Notes under the pieces: model-generated
Database searches by the model: none
What the model was told of the DNA's origin: nothing
What the model saw: the letters and a program-made list of their open reading frames with translations, nothing else
Translations under genes and position numbers: made by a program
In this document: piece by piece, positions 17,769 through 27,267 of the stretch
Layout of the letters: each line of letters begins with the position of its first letter
How positions within the stretch are numbered: the stretch's first letter is position 1
Assembly: GCA_943355055.1 (NCBI GenBank)
Contig: CALREA010000002.1
Span: forward strand, 1-64,000
Length of the DNA: 64,000 bases
Direction of reading: 5' to 3'
Source of the DNA: Candidatus Peribacteria bacterium
Lineage (GTDB): Bacteria; Patescibacteriota; Gracilibacteria; UBA1369; UBA12463

Positions 17769-20117
17769 GTGCTTTTTTGGCTTGAGGCTCATCATGGAGC
17801 TATGAATCATCTTGAACCGCTACTGGCCAAGATTGAGCAGATGGGACTGAAGGTACATTCAGAGCAACTTCGTGCGGCCGATGCGTTTGTTTTGGCGTGT
17901 CGTGAAGCGAGGATTGAGAGGGGATATCGCGTGCTGAACGGGCTGTTGGATTTGCGGCCTGATGAGACTACACTTATTAGTGGGCTTATTTTTTCATCAA
18001 GGATTTCGCTTGAAATACATAGTTCTGACATTGAGAAATTGTTTGGCCCTGGTGTTTTGAAAATTCTTCAGGCCCTGGCAAAGATCAAACATCTTCGTCC
18101 GGATTTTGAGCGGAATGATACTGAGGTACTGCGACAGGTTATTTTGATGGTGGCGGAGGACTTGCGCGTGATGTTCGTCTGTCTCGCTGATATTTTGGAT
18201 GATGTTCAACATATAGAGGATGTTCCCGTGGACCAACGTAAGCGTTTGACGGAGGAGTCGTTGAAAATATATGCACCTGTGGCATCTCGATTGGGTATGT
18301 ACTCACTTAAGTGGCAACTTGAGGATCTCGCCTTCAAGGCATTGAATCCTTTTCAGTATAATCATATTCAGCAACAGCTTGAAAAGGTTGGGGAGGAGCG
18401 CAAGGGCGCGCTGGACGAATTTCAAAATGAACTTAGGCAGTTTTTGTCGCAGCATGATGTGATGTGTCGCATTACTGGACGAACCAAAAGTATTTATAGT
18501 ATTTATCGAAAAATGCGGAAGAAGAGTACGGATCTGATTTTGGATCTGCACGATATTTTTGCCGTCCGCGTGATTCTTCCTACGAAATACGATACGACCG
18601 ACTCATCTATGGAGTCGATGGAGACGCTGTATTCCGTGCTTGGATTTATTCATAACAAGTGCACGCCGTTGCCAGGAAGGTTTAAGGATTATATTGCGGT
18701 ACCGAAACCAAACGGATATCAGAGTTTGCATACTTCCATTCTTACCACTTCGTCGGGTTTGAAAAATCAGCCGGTGGAGATTCAGATTCGTTCAGAAAAA
18801 ATGCATCGAGAGGCGGAGTATGGTATTGCCGCTCACTGGCTCTATGAAGACACGCGTGGTCGCTCAACAGAGTTTGATAAAGAAGATGTTCTCACTTTTG
18901 TTGATAATGCGAATGGGGTCGAAGGTGGCGTGCAGAACAAAAAGCTCAAGCGTCAGATCGAGTGGCTCCGAGGATTAATCAAGGTTGAGGAAGAGGATGC
19001 GAGTGAGGGGGACAAGGAAGTGGCGGTTGATAAGGATGTGAATGAGTATAAAATCGATATTTTTCAGGATCGTATTTTCGTCTTTACTCCCAACGGTGAG
19101 GTAAAAGATCTTCCCGTAGACTCTACGCCGATTGATTTTGCCTATAGTGTTCATACCGATATCGGTCATCGATGCGCGATGGCAAAGGTTAATGGTCATA
19201 TTGCTCCCGCCAACGCCTCATTGAAAAATGGGGATGTTGTTGAAATTATTCTCAAACCCAAGCCAAATCCAAGACCTGAGTGGTTGAGTTTTGTGAAGAC
19301 GAATTCGGCGAGACAGAAGATTAAAGTTTGGTTCAAGAGTCAGAATAGGGAGTTGAGTTTCCGCGAGGGGAAAGAGCTTCTCAATAAGCAGTTGCGAAGA
19401 CTGAACAAGGCCGGACTTGATGAACAAATGAGCATTCTGAAGCAGTATGGAGATAAGACGTTGACAGTGAGCGAGCGACAGAAGATTGTTGAGGATATTG
19501 GTAATGGATCGATTCCAGTGAGTTCCGTTATCAAAAAAATGTTTCATCAGGATGAGCTGATGCAGCCGCTTGTTCCGGTTCCCCTGAAGGCGATCCCTGA
19601 CTCTGCGCCATTAGATTCGCGAATTTTACTTGGTGGAGAGGCGGGTCTTCCCGTTCGCTTGGCCCAGTGCTGCTCTCCGACTGAAGGCGAGTTTATCGTT
19701 GGGTATGTGTCGCGAGAACACGCTTCGATTCACAAAATCAATTGTGCTCATCTACAGAGCTCAAATCCTGCCCGCGTGCTCGAGGCACGATGGGTTTCTT
19801 CACTTTCCGATGCCGCTACGCAGAAGTACAGCGTTAGAGTTCTGGTGGAGGCGGTCAATCGTATCGGTCTCATCCGTGATATTACCGGCGTGGTTTCCGA
19901 TATGAATGTGAATATATTGGATTTCAGCGTCAAGCATCTCGATGAAAAGTATGTCGTTCGTTCGCTCCTGCTGGAGGTTAACGGCTATGAGCAGCTCGAT
20001 GATATTCTTTCTAAACTTGAAAATACTACCGGTGTTTTGAGTGTTATGCGTGAAGAGACTCGAGAACATCAAACGATTTTGGCAAAGAAAAGGTCTGCGC
20101 GTTCCAAAGCGTCCTGA
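17769..20117 (+). CDS. RelA/SpoT homologue (RSH), degenerate HD, intact synthetase, TGS and ACT domains
   Basis: GRTKSIYSIYRKM, GRFKDYIAVPKPNGYQSLHT, EIQIRSEKMHREAEYGIAAHW; TGS VFTPNGEVKDLP; C-terminal ACT. Confidence 0.93.
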   Translation: MLFWLEAHHGAMNHLEPLLAKIEQMGLKVHSEQLRAADAFVLACREARIERGYRVLNGLLDLRPDETTLISGLIFSSRISLEIHSSDIEKLFGPGVLKILQALAKIKHLRPDFERNDTEVLRQVILMVAEDLRVMFVCLADILDDVQHIEDVPVDQRKRLTEESLKIYAPVASRLGMYSLKWQLEDLAFKALNPFQYNHIQQQLEKVGEERKGALDEFQNELRQFLSQHDVMCRITGRTKSIYSIYRKMRKKSTDLILDLHDIFAVRVILPTKYDTTDSSMESMETLYSVLGFIHNKCTPLPGRFKDYIAVPKPNGYQSLHTSILTTSSGLKNQPVEIQIRSEKMHREAEYGIAAHWLYEDTRGRSTEFDKEDVLTFVDNANGVEGGVQNKKLKRQIEWLRGLIKVEEEDASEGDKEVAVDKDVNEYKIDIFQDRIFVFTPNGEVKDLPVDSTPIDFAYSVHTDIGHRCAMAKVNGHIAPANASLKNGDVVEIILKPKPNPRPEWLSFVKTNSARQKIKVWFKSQNRELSFREGKELLNKQLRRLNKAGLDEQMSILKQYGDKTLTVSERQKIVEDIGNGSIPVSSVIKKMFHQDELMQPLVPVPLKAIPDSAPLDSRILLGGEAGLPVRLAQCCSPTEGEFIVGYVSREHASIHKINCAHLQSSNPARVLEARWVSSLSDAATQKYSVRVLVEAVNRIGLIRDITGVVSDMNVNILDFSVKHLDEKYVVRSLLLEVNGYEQLDDILSKLENTTGVLSVMREETREHQTILAKKRSARSKAS

Positions 20118-20817
20118 GCATTTTTTTCATATCTTTGTTCTGATCTTCATCCATGGATATTTTCAGGGATGCCTCGATGGTGTTTTTTTGAAGGTAATTG
20201 AGGAGTTTTAGATACTCCTTGTTAAACGTTTCGCGCGCGTGTTTTTTTGGATTGAATTTTTCGCAGTCATGGCAGGTAATTTGAAGCATATCCCACCCTG
20301 AAATTTTCTCCGGATCAATTTTTTGGTGACATCGAGTGCAGTGTGAAAATGATGGCAATATGCCGAGAATCTCGAAAATTTTTACCTGAAAAATATCAAA
20401 TAATTGCTCCATTTTTTTCTCATCAATCATGAGTTCCAGTTTTTCAAGCGTTTCTATCGTTACTTCGTAGAGAGGATCGTTCACATGTTCCGGTTCGCTA
20501 CATCGATCGATGATATCCATCATTGTCAGGCCGATTATTGCCTTCTTGGTTGAGTGTTTCTCCGGGGTGAATTCTCGCAGGGTTTCGCATTGCGTGATCG
20601 TCCAGTAGCCACTGCCCGCGCGATACATCAGTACTCGACATGTATTTAGAGGAGAGAGCCTGCTTACGAATGGAGAGGTGAGATTTTTGGCTCCACGGGC
20701 TTTCGCGGAGATTTTCCCCACACCCTTGATATACAAAATCACCTGACGATCTTTTTCTCCGGCCGAGTAGCGTTTGAGGACGAGTGCCGATTCGTTCCAG
20801 TAGCGTTGTTGGTTCAT
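20044..20817 (-). CDS. recO: DNA repair protein RecO
   Basis: ALVLKRYSAGEKDRQVILYIKGVGKISAKARGAK; C-x2-C-x(n)-C-x2-C zinc pattern. Confidence 0.85.
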   Translation of the reverse strand: MNQQRYWNESALVLKRYSAGEKDRQVILYIKGVGKISAKARGAKNLTSPFVSRLSPLNTCRVLMYRAGSGYWTITQCETLREFTPEKHSTKKAIIGLTMMDIIDRCSEPEHVNDPLYEVTIETLEKLELMIDEKKMEQLFDIFQVKIFEILGILPSFSHCTRCHQKIDPEKISGWDMLQITCHDCEKFNPKKHARETFNKEYLKLLNYLQKNTIEASLKISMDEDQNKDMKKMLRTLWNAQTFSLPKSFDVLESLHA

Positions 20818-20820
20818 GCT

Positions 20821-21750
20821 TTAGGATAGTACCATATGCTTCTGAAGGTGTTTCTCTACGGCGGCAAAACTGCTTACGAGCGTCAGTATGAGTGTGGCGA
20901 TTATTTCGGTGAAGAGCAGCCATGCGAAAGGAATAATGATGGTGCTGGAAAAGAAGTTGATTTCCGGTAACAGGGCGAATTTCGTCATCACGTAGAATCC
21001 AGTAAAACTGAGGGTTACTGCGATGAGTGTCGACCAAACCGCTTCTAGCAAATATGGGAGACGTATAAGATTCGGCGTTGCCCCTACGAGTCGCATAATT
21101 CCGATCTCTACTCTACGATTGTAAATGGCTACGTCAATACTACTATTCATCATTAAAACGCTTCCAATCAGAAATGCCGCAATGACCCAAAATAGTAAGG
21201 TACGTGAGAAATGATCAAGCTTGAAGAGGTTTTCCGTCACTTTTTGCGTAATGGACGCATCATTTTGAGAATTTTGTGTATCTGATTTTTCAAGAGTATT
21301 GATGAACGCTTTGTTGCTTGATGCTTGAAGATAGCTCTGAATGCTCTCATAGATTGCCGGACTTTCCACCGTGATCTGAATGCTTGGCGGAAGCGTATTT
21401 TCTAAATTGAATTTTTGGTAATACTCAGCGGTTTTCGGATGGTTTTTGAGAAAGTTTGCCAATGCTTGCTGCTTGGAGACATATACGGCATCTTTTACTC
21501 CCGGCTGTGCTTGAATGCTATTATTTATTTCCTTCGCCTTATCTTGACTAATGTCGTCTTGGAGATAGACGATCATCGTGATCTTCTGTCCTAATTCGTT
21601 GAGTTGCGATCGCACGATCATATTCACCGAAAGAATGACATTCAGAATAAAGAGAATAATGGCGATGAGAAGTATGGTTCCTATTGAGCTAAATCTGTTT
21701 CTCCAGAGATTTTTCAGACTGTATTTTGTGCTGTAGGCGAGGGTGCTCAT
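20821..21750 (-). CDS. ftsX: Cell division permease FtsX
   Basis: N-terminal TM, YLQDDIS..., VEIGIMRLVGATPNLIRLPYLLEA, C-terminal TMs. Confidence 0.9.
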   Translation of the reverse strand: MSTLAYSTKYSLKNLWRNRFSSIGTILLIAIILFILNVILSVNMIVRSQLNELGQKITMIVYLQDDISQDKAKEINNSIQAQPGVKDAVYVSKQQALANFLKNHPKTAEYYQKFNLENTLPPSIQITVESPAIYESIQSYLQASSNKAFINTLEKSDTQNSQNDASITQKVTENLFKLDHFSRTLLFWVIAAFLIGSVLMMNSSIDVAIYNRRVEIGIMRLVGATPNLIRLPYLLEAVWSTLIAVTLSFTGFYVMTKFALLPEINFFSSTIIIPFAWLLFTEIIATLILTLVSSFAAVEKHLQKHMVLS

Positions 21751-21758
21751 GCTGTGTT

Positions 21759-22283
21759 TTAGAATACTTGAGTAAAGGCGCCGGGTTTTTCGATCAATAA
21801 TTCATCGTTATTTATTCCTCCATGCGACCTCGGTTCTTGGTGGGATAGGCCTGCTCGAATAATTGATGATTTGTACATTTGAGGTTTGAAAGCCTTGAGA
21901 CGATGAATGTGAGTGCTCATTTTTTCATCAATAATGAGTTTTTCCAATCCAAGAGTAAACGCGAATTGGTCGTATCCAAGCGCTATAACGTCCGGTCTGA
22001 TTTTTCGAATAATGTCATATTTGTTACCGGAGCTTCCTATAATAACTTTGTCGACGAGGCCGGAATTTTTGAGATTTTTGGCGCGCTGTTTTTCGTTGTT
22101 ATACGATGGATTTCCTTTTATTTTTCGTACGGTATCATCTCGAGCAATGATGGCGATGATATAATTTCCTAACACACGAGCTTGGGCGATCATACTTTCA
22201 TGACCCGCGTGTAAGAGGTCGAAGGTACCAAAAATGAGGACTTTTCGCTCTTCTTGATTCGTGTTTTTGTCGGCTTGATTCAT
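21759..22283 (-). CDS. Cytidylyltransferase-fold nucleotidyltransferase, archaeal FAD synthase (RibL)-like
   Basis: LIFGTFDLLHAGHESMI, IIARDDTVRKIKG, IRPDVIALGYDQ. Confidence 0.75.
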   Translation of the reverse strand: MNQADKNTNQEERKVLIFGTFDLLHAGHESMIAQARVLGNYIIAIIARDDTVRKIKGNPSYNNEKQRAKNLKNSGLVDKVIIGSSGNKYDIIRKIRPDVIALGYDQFAFTLGLEKLIIDEKMSTHIHRLKAFKPQMYKSSIIRAGLSHQEPRSHGGINNDELLIEKPGAFTQVF

Positions 22284-22286
22284 ATA

Positions 22287-22598
22287 TTATGACTTAGTGA
22301 CCGGAAAGGCGAAGTGTACGATTATGATCGTAGCTCCTATGAGTACGAAACATAGTGCCGTCAGGATTACTTGTATTCTAGAGTTTTTCTCTTCGGATGC
22401 AAGGGTATCTAGCACGCTGGTGCCGCCATATATTAATCCCATTATTATCGTAGGGAGTAGCAGTGTTTCCCCGAGTTTTTGGCTGAGGGGTAAGAAATTT
22501 TTATTCATGGCCAGCAGCGAGCTTAGTAAGTATCCCGCTCCAACAATAAAGAAAAAGAAAAAGGCGATTGTTTGAATATTTTTAGAAGTGTGTTCCAC
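22287..22598 (-). CDS. Small membrane protein, hypothetical
   Basis: About three hydrophobic segments; fits between flanking genes. Confidence 0.6.
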   Translation of the reverse strand: MEHTSKNIQTIAFFFFFIVGAGYLLSSLLAMNKNFLPLSQKLGETLLLPTIIMGLIYGGTSVLDTLASEEKNSRIQVILTALCFVLIGATIIIVHFAFPVTKS

Positions 22599-22673
22599 TA
22601 CTTCATTGTATATGCTTTGCGCTGGTTCGACAAACCGTGTAGAATTTGTCTGTTATTTTCTTTTGCACGGTCC

Positions 22674-22967
22674 ATGGAGCTTTCACAAGAACAGGTAAGG
22701 CATATCGCGAAGTTGGCTCGTCTCGGGCTCTCTGACGATGAGGTGAAAAAATTCTCGACACAACTAACCAATATTTTGCAATATGTGGAAATATTGAGTG
22801 AGGTGGATACCTCAAGTGTGGAGGCGACGAATCAGGTGACGGGTCTGAAAAACGTGATGCGTGAGGACGCCGTGAACGGCGATTGGACCACGCGTGATGA
22901 GTTGCTTGGTTGTAGCGAGTTGCCGGTGGAACGTGATCAGATTCGTGTTAAACCTGCTATTGAATAA
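22674..22967 (+). CDS. gatC: Asp-tRNA(Asn)/Glu-tRNA(Gln) amidotransferase subunit C
   Basis: MELSQEQVRHIAKLARLGLSDDEVKKFSTQLTNILQYVEILSEVDTSSV; precedes gatA. Confidence 0.95.
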   Translation: MELSQEQVRHIAKLARLGLSDDEVKKFSTQLTNILQYVEILSEVDTSSVEATNQVTGLKNVMREDAVNGDWTTRDELLGCSELPVERDQIRVKPAIE

Positions 22968-22974
22968 ATTTTCT

Positions 22975-24417
22975 ATGGATCTTCTTTCGTTATCAATATT
23001 GGAATTGCATGATGGTTTCATGAAAAAAAAGTTTACCTCACAGGAGGTGACTCGAGCGTATTTGCAGCAGATTGTCGAGAAAAATACTGTCCTGAATGCG
23101 TATGTGTTGACGACGCAGGATAGTGCATTGGAGCAGGCCGCTGAGTCTGATAGGCGCTATACTGAGGGTAAGCCACTTTCTGTTTTAGATGGGATTCCTT
23201 GTGGGTTAAAAGATATTTTTAATACGAAGGGCGTGCGAACGACCTGCTGTTCCAAGATGCTGGAGCGATTTGTCCCGCCGTATGATGCCACTAGTGTGAC
23301 GAAGTTGCGGGAGGCCGGAGTAGTGTTTCTGGGGAAAACAAATATGGATGAGTTCGCGTGTGGGGGGTCGAGCGAGCACTCGTGTTACGGACCGTCGATG
23401 AATCCGGTGGATCCTTCGAGGGTGGCGGGGGGAAGTTCGGGTGGGTCGGCCGCCGCCGTAGGCGGCGGGCTGGCAGCCTTTGCCATGGGTACCGATACCG
23501 GTGGCTCCATTCGTCTGCCTGCAGCCTTTTGCGGTTGTGTTGGTCTGAAACCTACCTACGGCAGAATTTCCCGAAGTGGCGTTACTGCAATGGCTTCTTC
23601 GCTTGATACGATTGGACATTTCACAAAAACGGTGGGGGACAGTGCGGCTATTTTGCAGGTTCTGGCCGGCCACGACCCGCGTGATGCCACGACACCGGAT
23701 GTTCCCGTTCCGGATTATCTCAAAGATTTAGAGAAAGGCGTGAAGGGTATGACCTTCGGTCTGCCAAAGGAATATTTCGCTGAGGGCGTGGATCCTGAAA
23801 TTAAAGAATCGGTATTAGCTGCAGCGAAAATTTATGAGCAACTGGGGGCAAAAGTCATCGAAGTTAGCCTCCCTGCTACCAAGTATGCGGTGGCGATGTA
23901 CTACATCGTGATGCCCGCCGAGCTCAGTGCGAATCTCGCACGATTCGATGGTATCCGTTTCGGTAGCCGCCCAAAACAAGAGGGCGAGTCGATGGTGGAT
24001 TATTTCTTCAATGCGCGTGCCGAGGGCTTCGGCGCCGAGATCAAACGTCGTATCATGATCGGTACCTATGTGCTCTCCGCTGGATATTATGATGCGTTTT
24101 ATAATAAGGCGTTGAAGGTTCGTACGCTTATCAAACAAGATTTCGATCGTGTTTTCGGGGAGGTGGACGCACTGATTGCTCCAACAGTTCCGCTAACGGC
24201 CTTCAAGCCTGGTGAGAAAATGGAGGATCCTGTTGCTATGTACCTTGCTGATGCTTTAACTATTCCTGCCAATGCCGCTGGAATCCCCGCTATTAGTATT
24301 CCGTGTGGAAAAACGGCCTCCGGCTTACCCGTCGGCCTCCAAATCTTCGTCCCGCAGTTTCAGGAAGCCAAATTATTCCAGGTTGCACGGGCCTATGAGG
24401 ATGCGCTGAAGATATAA
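22975..24417 (+). CDS. gatA: Asp-tRNA(Asn)/Glu-tRNA(Gln) amidotransferase subunit A
   Basis: GIPCGLKDIF, GGSSGGSAAAVGGGLAAFAMGTDTGGSIRLPAAFCG. Confidence 0.97.
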   Translation: MDLLSLSILELHDGFMKKKFTSQEVTRAYLQQIVEKNTVLNAYVLTTQDSALEQAAESDRRYTEGKPLSVLDGIPCGLKDIFNTKGVRTTCCSKMLERFVPPYDATSVTKLREAGVVFLGKTNMDEFACGGSSEHSCYGPSMNPVDPSRVAGGSSGGSAAAVGGGLAAFAMGTDTGGSIRLPAAFCGCVGLKPTYGRISRSGVTAMASSLDTIGHFTKTVGDSAAILQVLAGHDPRDATTPDVPVPDYLKDLEKGVKGMTFGLPKEYFAEGVDPEIKESVLAAAKIYEQLGAKVIEVSLPATKYAVAMYYIVMPAELSANLARFDGIRFGSRPKQEGESMVDYFFNARAEGFGAEIKRRIMIGTYVLSAGYYDAFYNKALKVRTLIKQDFDRVFGEVDALIAPTVPLTAFKPGEKMEDPVAMYLADALTIPANAAGIPAISIPCGKTASGLPVGLQIFVPQFQEAKLFQVARAYEDALKI

Positions 24418-24418
24418 C

Positions 24419-26371
24419 TTACATCTGTTCCACTTTCTCTATTCCTAAGAGCTCTAGCGATACCGATAAAAGTGTGTGAACATATCGTACTAGCTCCAAT
24501 CTGGCACGCTTCACTCCAGTATTAATTGGTTTCATGCCCTCGGCTTGCTTCTTCAGGATCGGACAATTTTCATAAAAAAATGAGAACGTTTTTGCTAATT
24601 TATACACGTAATCAGACAGAATGGTTTGATCGAGTGTTTGCTGGATGTTTCTCATACGCTCCGTGAACTCGACGAGGGTCATAAGGAGTTGGTGCTCTGC
24701 AGGCTCAATGAGAAGGGAAAAATCGATGCTTGGATCATTGAAAATGTTTACATCTTCACGGTTACTACTATTTTCACAATTCCGAATAATCTTTCCGCTA
24801 CGAACATATTGGTAGAGTATGTAGGGTCCCGTTTTTCCCTCAAGTTTCACGGACTGCTCCGGGTCGAATTTTATCTTACTCTCCGGTCGGTTCGAGAGCA
24901 GGTAGTAACGCATGGCGGCGATACCGATCTTGTCTGCTGACTCCTCGTCAATATTCACAATTTTCACCTTGTCTCGTAGCTCGTCCAGAATATCATCGGC
25001 ATCCACAACCGTTCCTTCTCGTGACTTCATCCTCCCGTGAGGAAGGTCTACCATGCCGTAGGAAATGTGCTTGAGATGGTTGGCCCACGGATATCCAAGC
25101 GCTTTGAGAATACCAAAGAGTACCTCAAAATGACGAATCTGCTCGTCTGCTACTACATACATGCTATTATTCGGGTGGTAGTTTTTTGCCTTCAGTTCGG
25201 CCATGGCGAGGTCTTGCGTGATGTATACACTCGTTCCGTCCGATCGAAGTAATACCTTTCTCCCATGAAGTGGGTTTCCTTCTCGATCTTTTACCTCAAG
25301 CTTGTCTAGATCGGCGACTACGGCTCCACTAGTGTCTTTTTCAAAAATGCCTTTATGTAGCCCCGTTTTTATCATATCCATTGCGAGTTTATATGTCTTC
25401 GACTCGTAATAAATCACATCGAAACTCGTATGAAGACGTTTGAGTGTTTGCTCCATTCCGGAGATGGCCCATCCATTCATTTTTTCCCACTGTGATACTA
25501 TTTTAGGGTCTCCATCTTCCCATTTTTGGAGCATTTCGTTCACTGTGATTACGAGAGGAGCCTTTGTTTTTGCGTTGTTTACTATTTTTTCTTCTAACGT
25601 CTCAAGCATTTTTTTTGCTTTTTCGTGAGCAAGTTTTGATTTTTTATCATCAGGAGTTTTTTCCATCTCTAATCTTGATTGTGCTACTTGCTCGGTTTTC
25701 AGAGCTAACTCTTGGCTTATCTCCCGAGTATTTCTTATTTGCCCGATGATAGGTTTTAGTTCTGCCTGAAGGTCTTTCTCGTAGCGCACATAGTAGTTCC
25801 CCACAAAGTGATCCCCTTTGATTCCAGTGGATTCAGGAGTTTGTTCCTCTCCATGCATCTCATACGCCAGCATGGATTTACAAATATGTGCTCCTCGATC
25901 GTTAAAAAGATTAACTTTCAACACATCATGACCCATGAATTTCAGCATTCTGGTGAGGCTTTCTCCCAATGCAATATTTCGCAGGTGCCCCAGGTGCATC
26001 GGCTTGTTTGTATTCGGACTGAAAAATTCCACCATTGTTCGCTGATTGGCAGGCTCTATTCCGCCATTTGGTTCGGCCGCAATTTTACCTGCACACTCTG
26101 CCAACAAAAAATTATCAATGTGAAAATTGATATATCCTTTTTCGCTCGAAATGGTAATACCGTTTGGCAGGAGGGGGATAATGATACTCTTGAGCCTCTC
26201 CATTGTGTCATCTATTGATTCTTTCGCTGTGCGAAGCGGATTGATGTTAAGACTATAATCAGCCGTATCAACTCGTGCCCGCATAATTGGTTGCGGCAGT
26301 TCCCCTAGAACTTCCTCTATTGCAGAAGTTATGCTAGCGAGAATACTATAGTCAGAAGTGGGGGATTGCAT
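24419..26371 (-). CDS. argS: Arginyl-tRNA synthetase
   Basis: SPNTNKPMHLGHLRNIALG, GMVDLPHGRMKSREGTVVDADD, C-terminal DALR-type region. Confidence 0.95.
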   Translation of the reverse strand: MQSPTSDYSILASITSAIEEVLGELPQPIMRARVDTADYSLNINPLRTAKESIDDTMERLKSIIIPLLPNGITISSEKGYINFHIDNFLLAECAGKIAAEPNGGIEPANQRTMVEFFSPNTNKPMHLGHLRNIALGESLTRMLKFMGHDVLKVNLFNDRGAHICKSMLAYEMHGEEQTPESTGIKGDHFVGNYYVRYEKDLQAELKPIIGQIRNTREISQELALKTEQVAQSRLEMEKTPDDKKSKLAHEKAKKMLETLEEKIVNNAKTKAPLVITVNEMLQKWEDGDPKIVSQWEKMNGWAISGMEQTLKRLHTSFDVIYYESKTYKLAMDMIKTGLHKGIFEKDTSGAVVADLDKLEVKDREGNPLHGRKVLLRSDGTSVYITQDLAMAELKAKNYHPNNSMYVVADEQIRHFEVLFGILKALGYPWANHLKHISYGMVDLPHGRMKSREGTVVDADDILDELRDKVKIVNIDEESADKIGIAAMRYYLLSNRPESKIKFDPEQSVKLEGKTGPYILYQYVRSGKIIRNCENSSNREDVNIFNDPSIDFSLLIEPAEHQLLMTLVEFTERMRNIQQTLDQTILSDYVYKLAKTFSFFYENCPILKKQAEGMKPINTGVKRARLELVRYVHTLLSVSLELLGIEKVEQM

Positions 26372-26405
26372 AATAATGTGATATTATCTATTTCTAACTT
26401 CAAAT

Positions 26406-27266
26406 TTAAGCTCCGTGTTTTTTTAGAAAATCCTTAAGTATCGTTGTTTTCCCCTGTTCTATATCATTCAAAGCCGCTTTTGCTCCTCTTTTTACAGATT
26501 CATCTTTTGACATCTGAAAATCTTCCATAAAATTCTTCTTTGCAAACTCCCACGCCATCTGAAAGATAGCTCTCTGCGTGTTGGCGATCTCTTCTGATTC
26601 AATAATCATGCCGATGAGTTCCCCTCTCAAAGACACAATGGCAACCTTATTATCATAAATATTTATCTCATTAGTGAAGTCGAATTTGACGGCCGGAACC
26701 AGACGAATCTCGCGGAAGTTCTTTTTATCCGCAGCATGAACCCGTTTTCCGTACTCGTCCTCAGGGGCAATTCCTTTCAGGTGGATTTTTTTCTTCACAC
26801 GTTTTCCGACATACTCGGTATCATATTCCGGCCAGAAGTTACGAATTTCACGTGAGTTGGCATAGTTCAAAATTTCCGTTTTACTTGTCAGTGTATCTCC
26901 ATAAATGGCTTTTATTCCCTCGATTCCCTCGAAGTACTGCACCTGTGGATGCTTCAATCCCGTCTTGATTCGCTTGAGCTTTGGCAGTGTCATTTTTAGC
27001 ATATCCGTGTGCCGTTGTGTCTCACTGTGGAGCAGTTCGGGATCGATCGCGCTGAAAAACTTCACATTTTTCTTTACCATGAAGTTTACAAATCCTTTCC
27101 CAATAAGCTTCTCCAAAACGTCATACGTCGTTACCCGATTGAGTCGTGCCACTTTGGCAATCTGCGTAGCGGGCTGCGATCCGAGCTCGAGGCATGCGAG
27201 ATAAATACAGGCTTCTTTTTCGGTGAGTCCAATGTTTTTCAACGGTGCAATGAGTGTCTTATCCAT
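26406..27266 (-). CDS. TrmB-family transcriptional regulator
   Basis: LKNIGLTEKEACIYLACLELGSQPATQIAKVARLNRVTTYDVLEKLIGKGFV winged helix. Confidence 0.85.
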   Translation of the reverse strand: MDKTLIAPLKNIGLTEKEACIYLACLELGSQPATQIAKVARLNRVTTYDVLEKLIGKGFVNFMVKKNVKFFSAIDPELLHSETQRHTDMLKMTLPKLKRIKTGLKHPQVQYFEGIEGIKAIYGDTLTSKTEILNYANSREIRNFWPEYDTEYVGKRVKKKIHLKGIAPEDEYGKRVHAADKKNFREIRLVPAVKFDFTNEINIYDNKVAIVSLRGELIGMIIESEEIANTQRAIFQMAWEFAKKNFMEDFQMSKDESVKRGAKAALNDIEQGKTTILKDFLKKHGA

Positions 27267-27267
27267 A

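Noticed and set aside
20821-21750. ftsX without adjacent ftsE as an anomaly
   Set aside because: ftsE may lie elsewhere in the genome; the window alone cannot support a loss claim.
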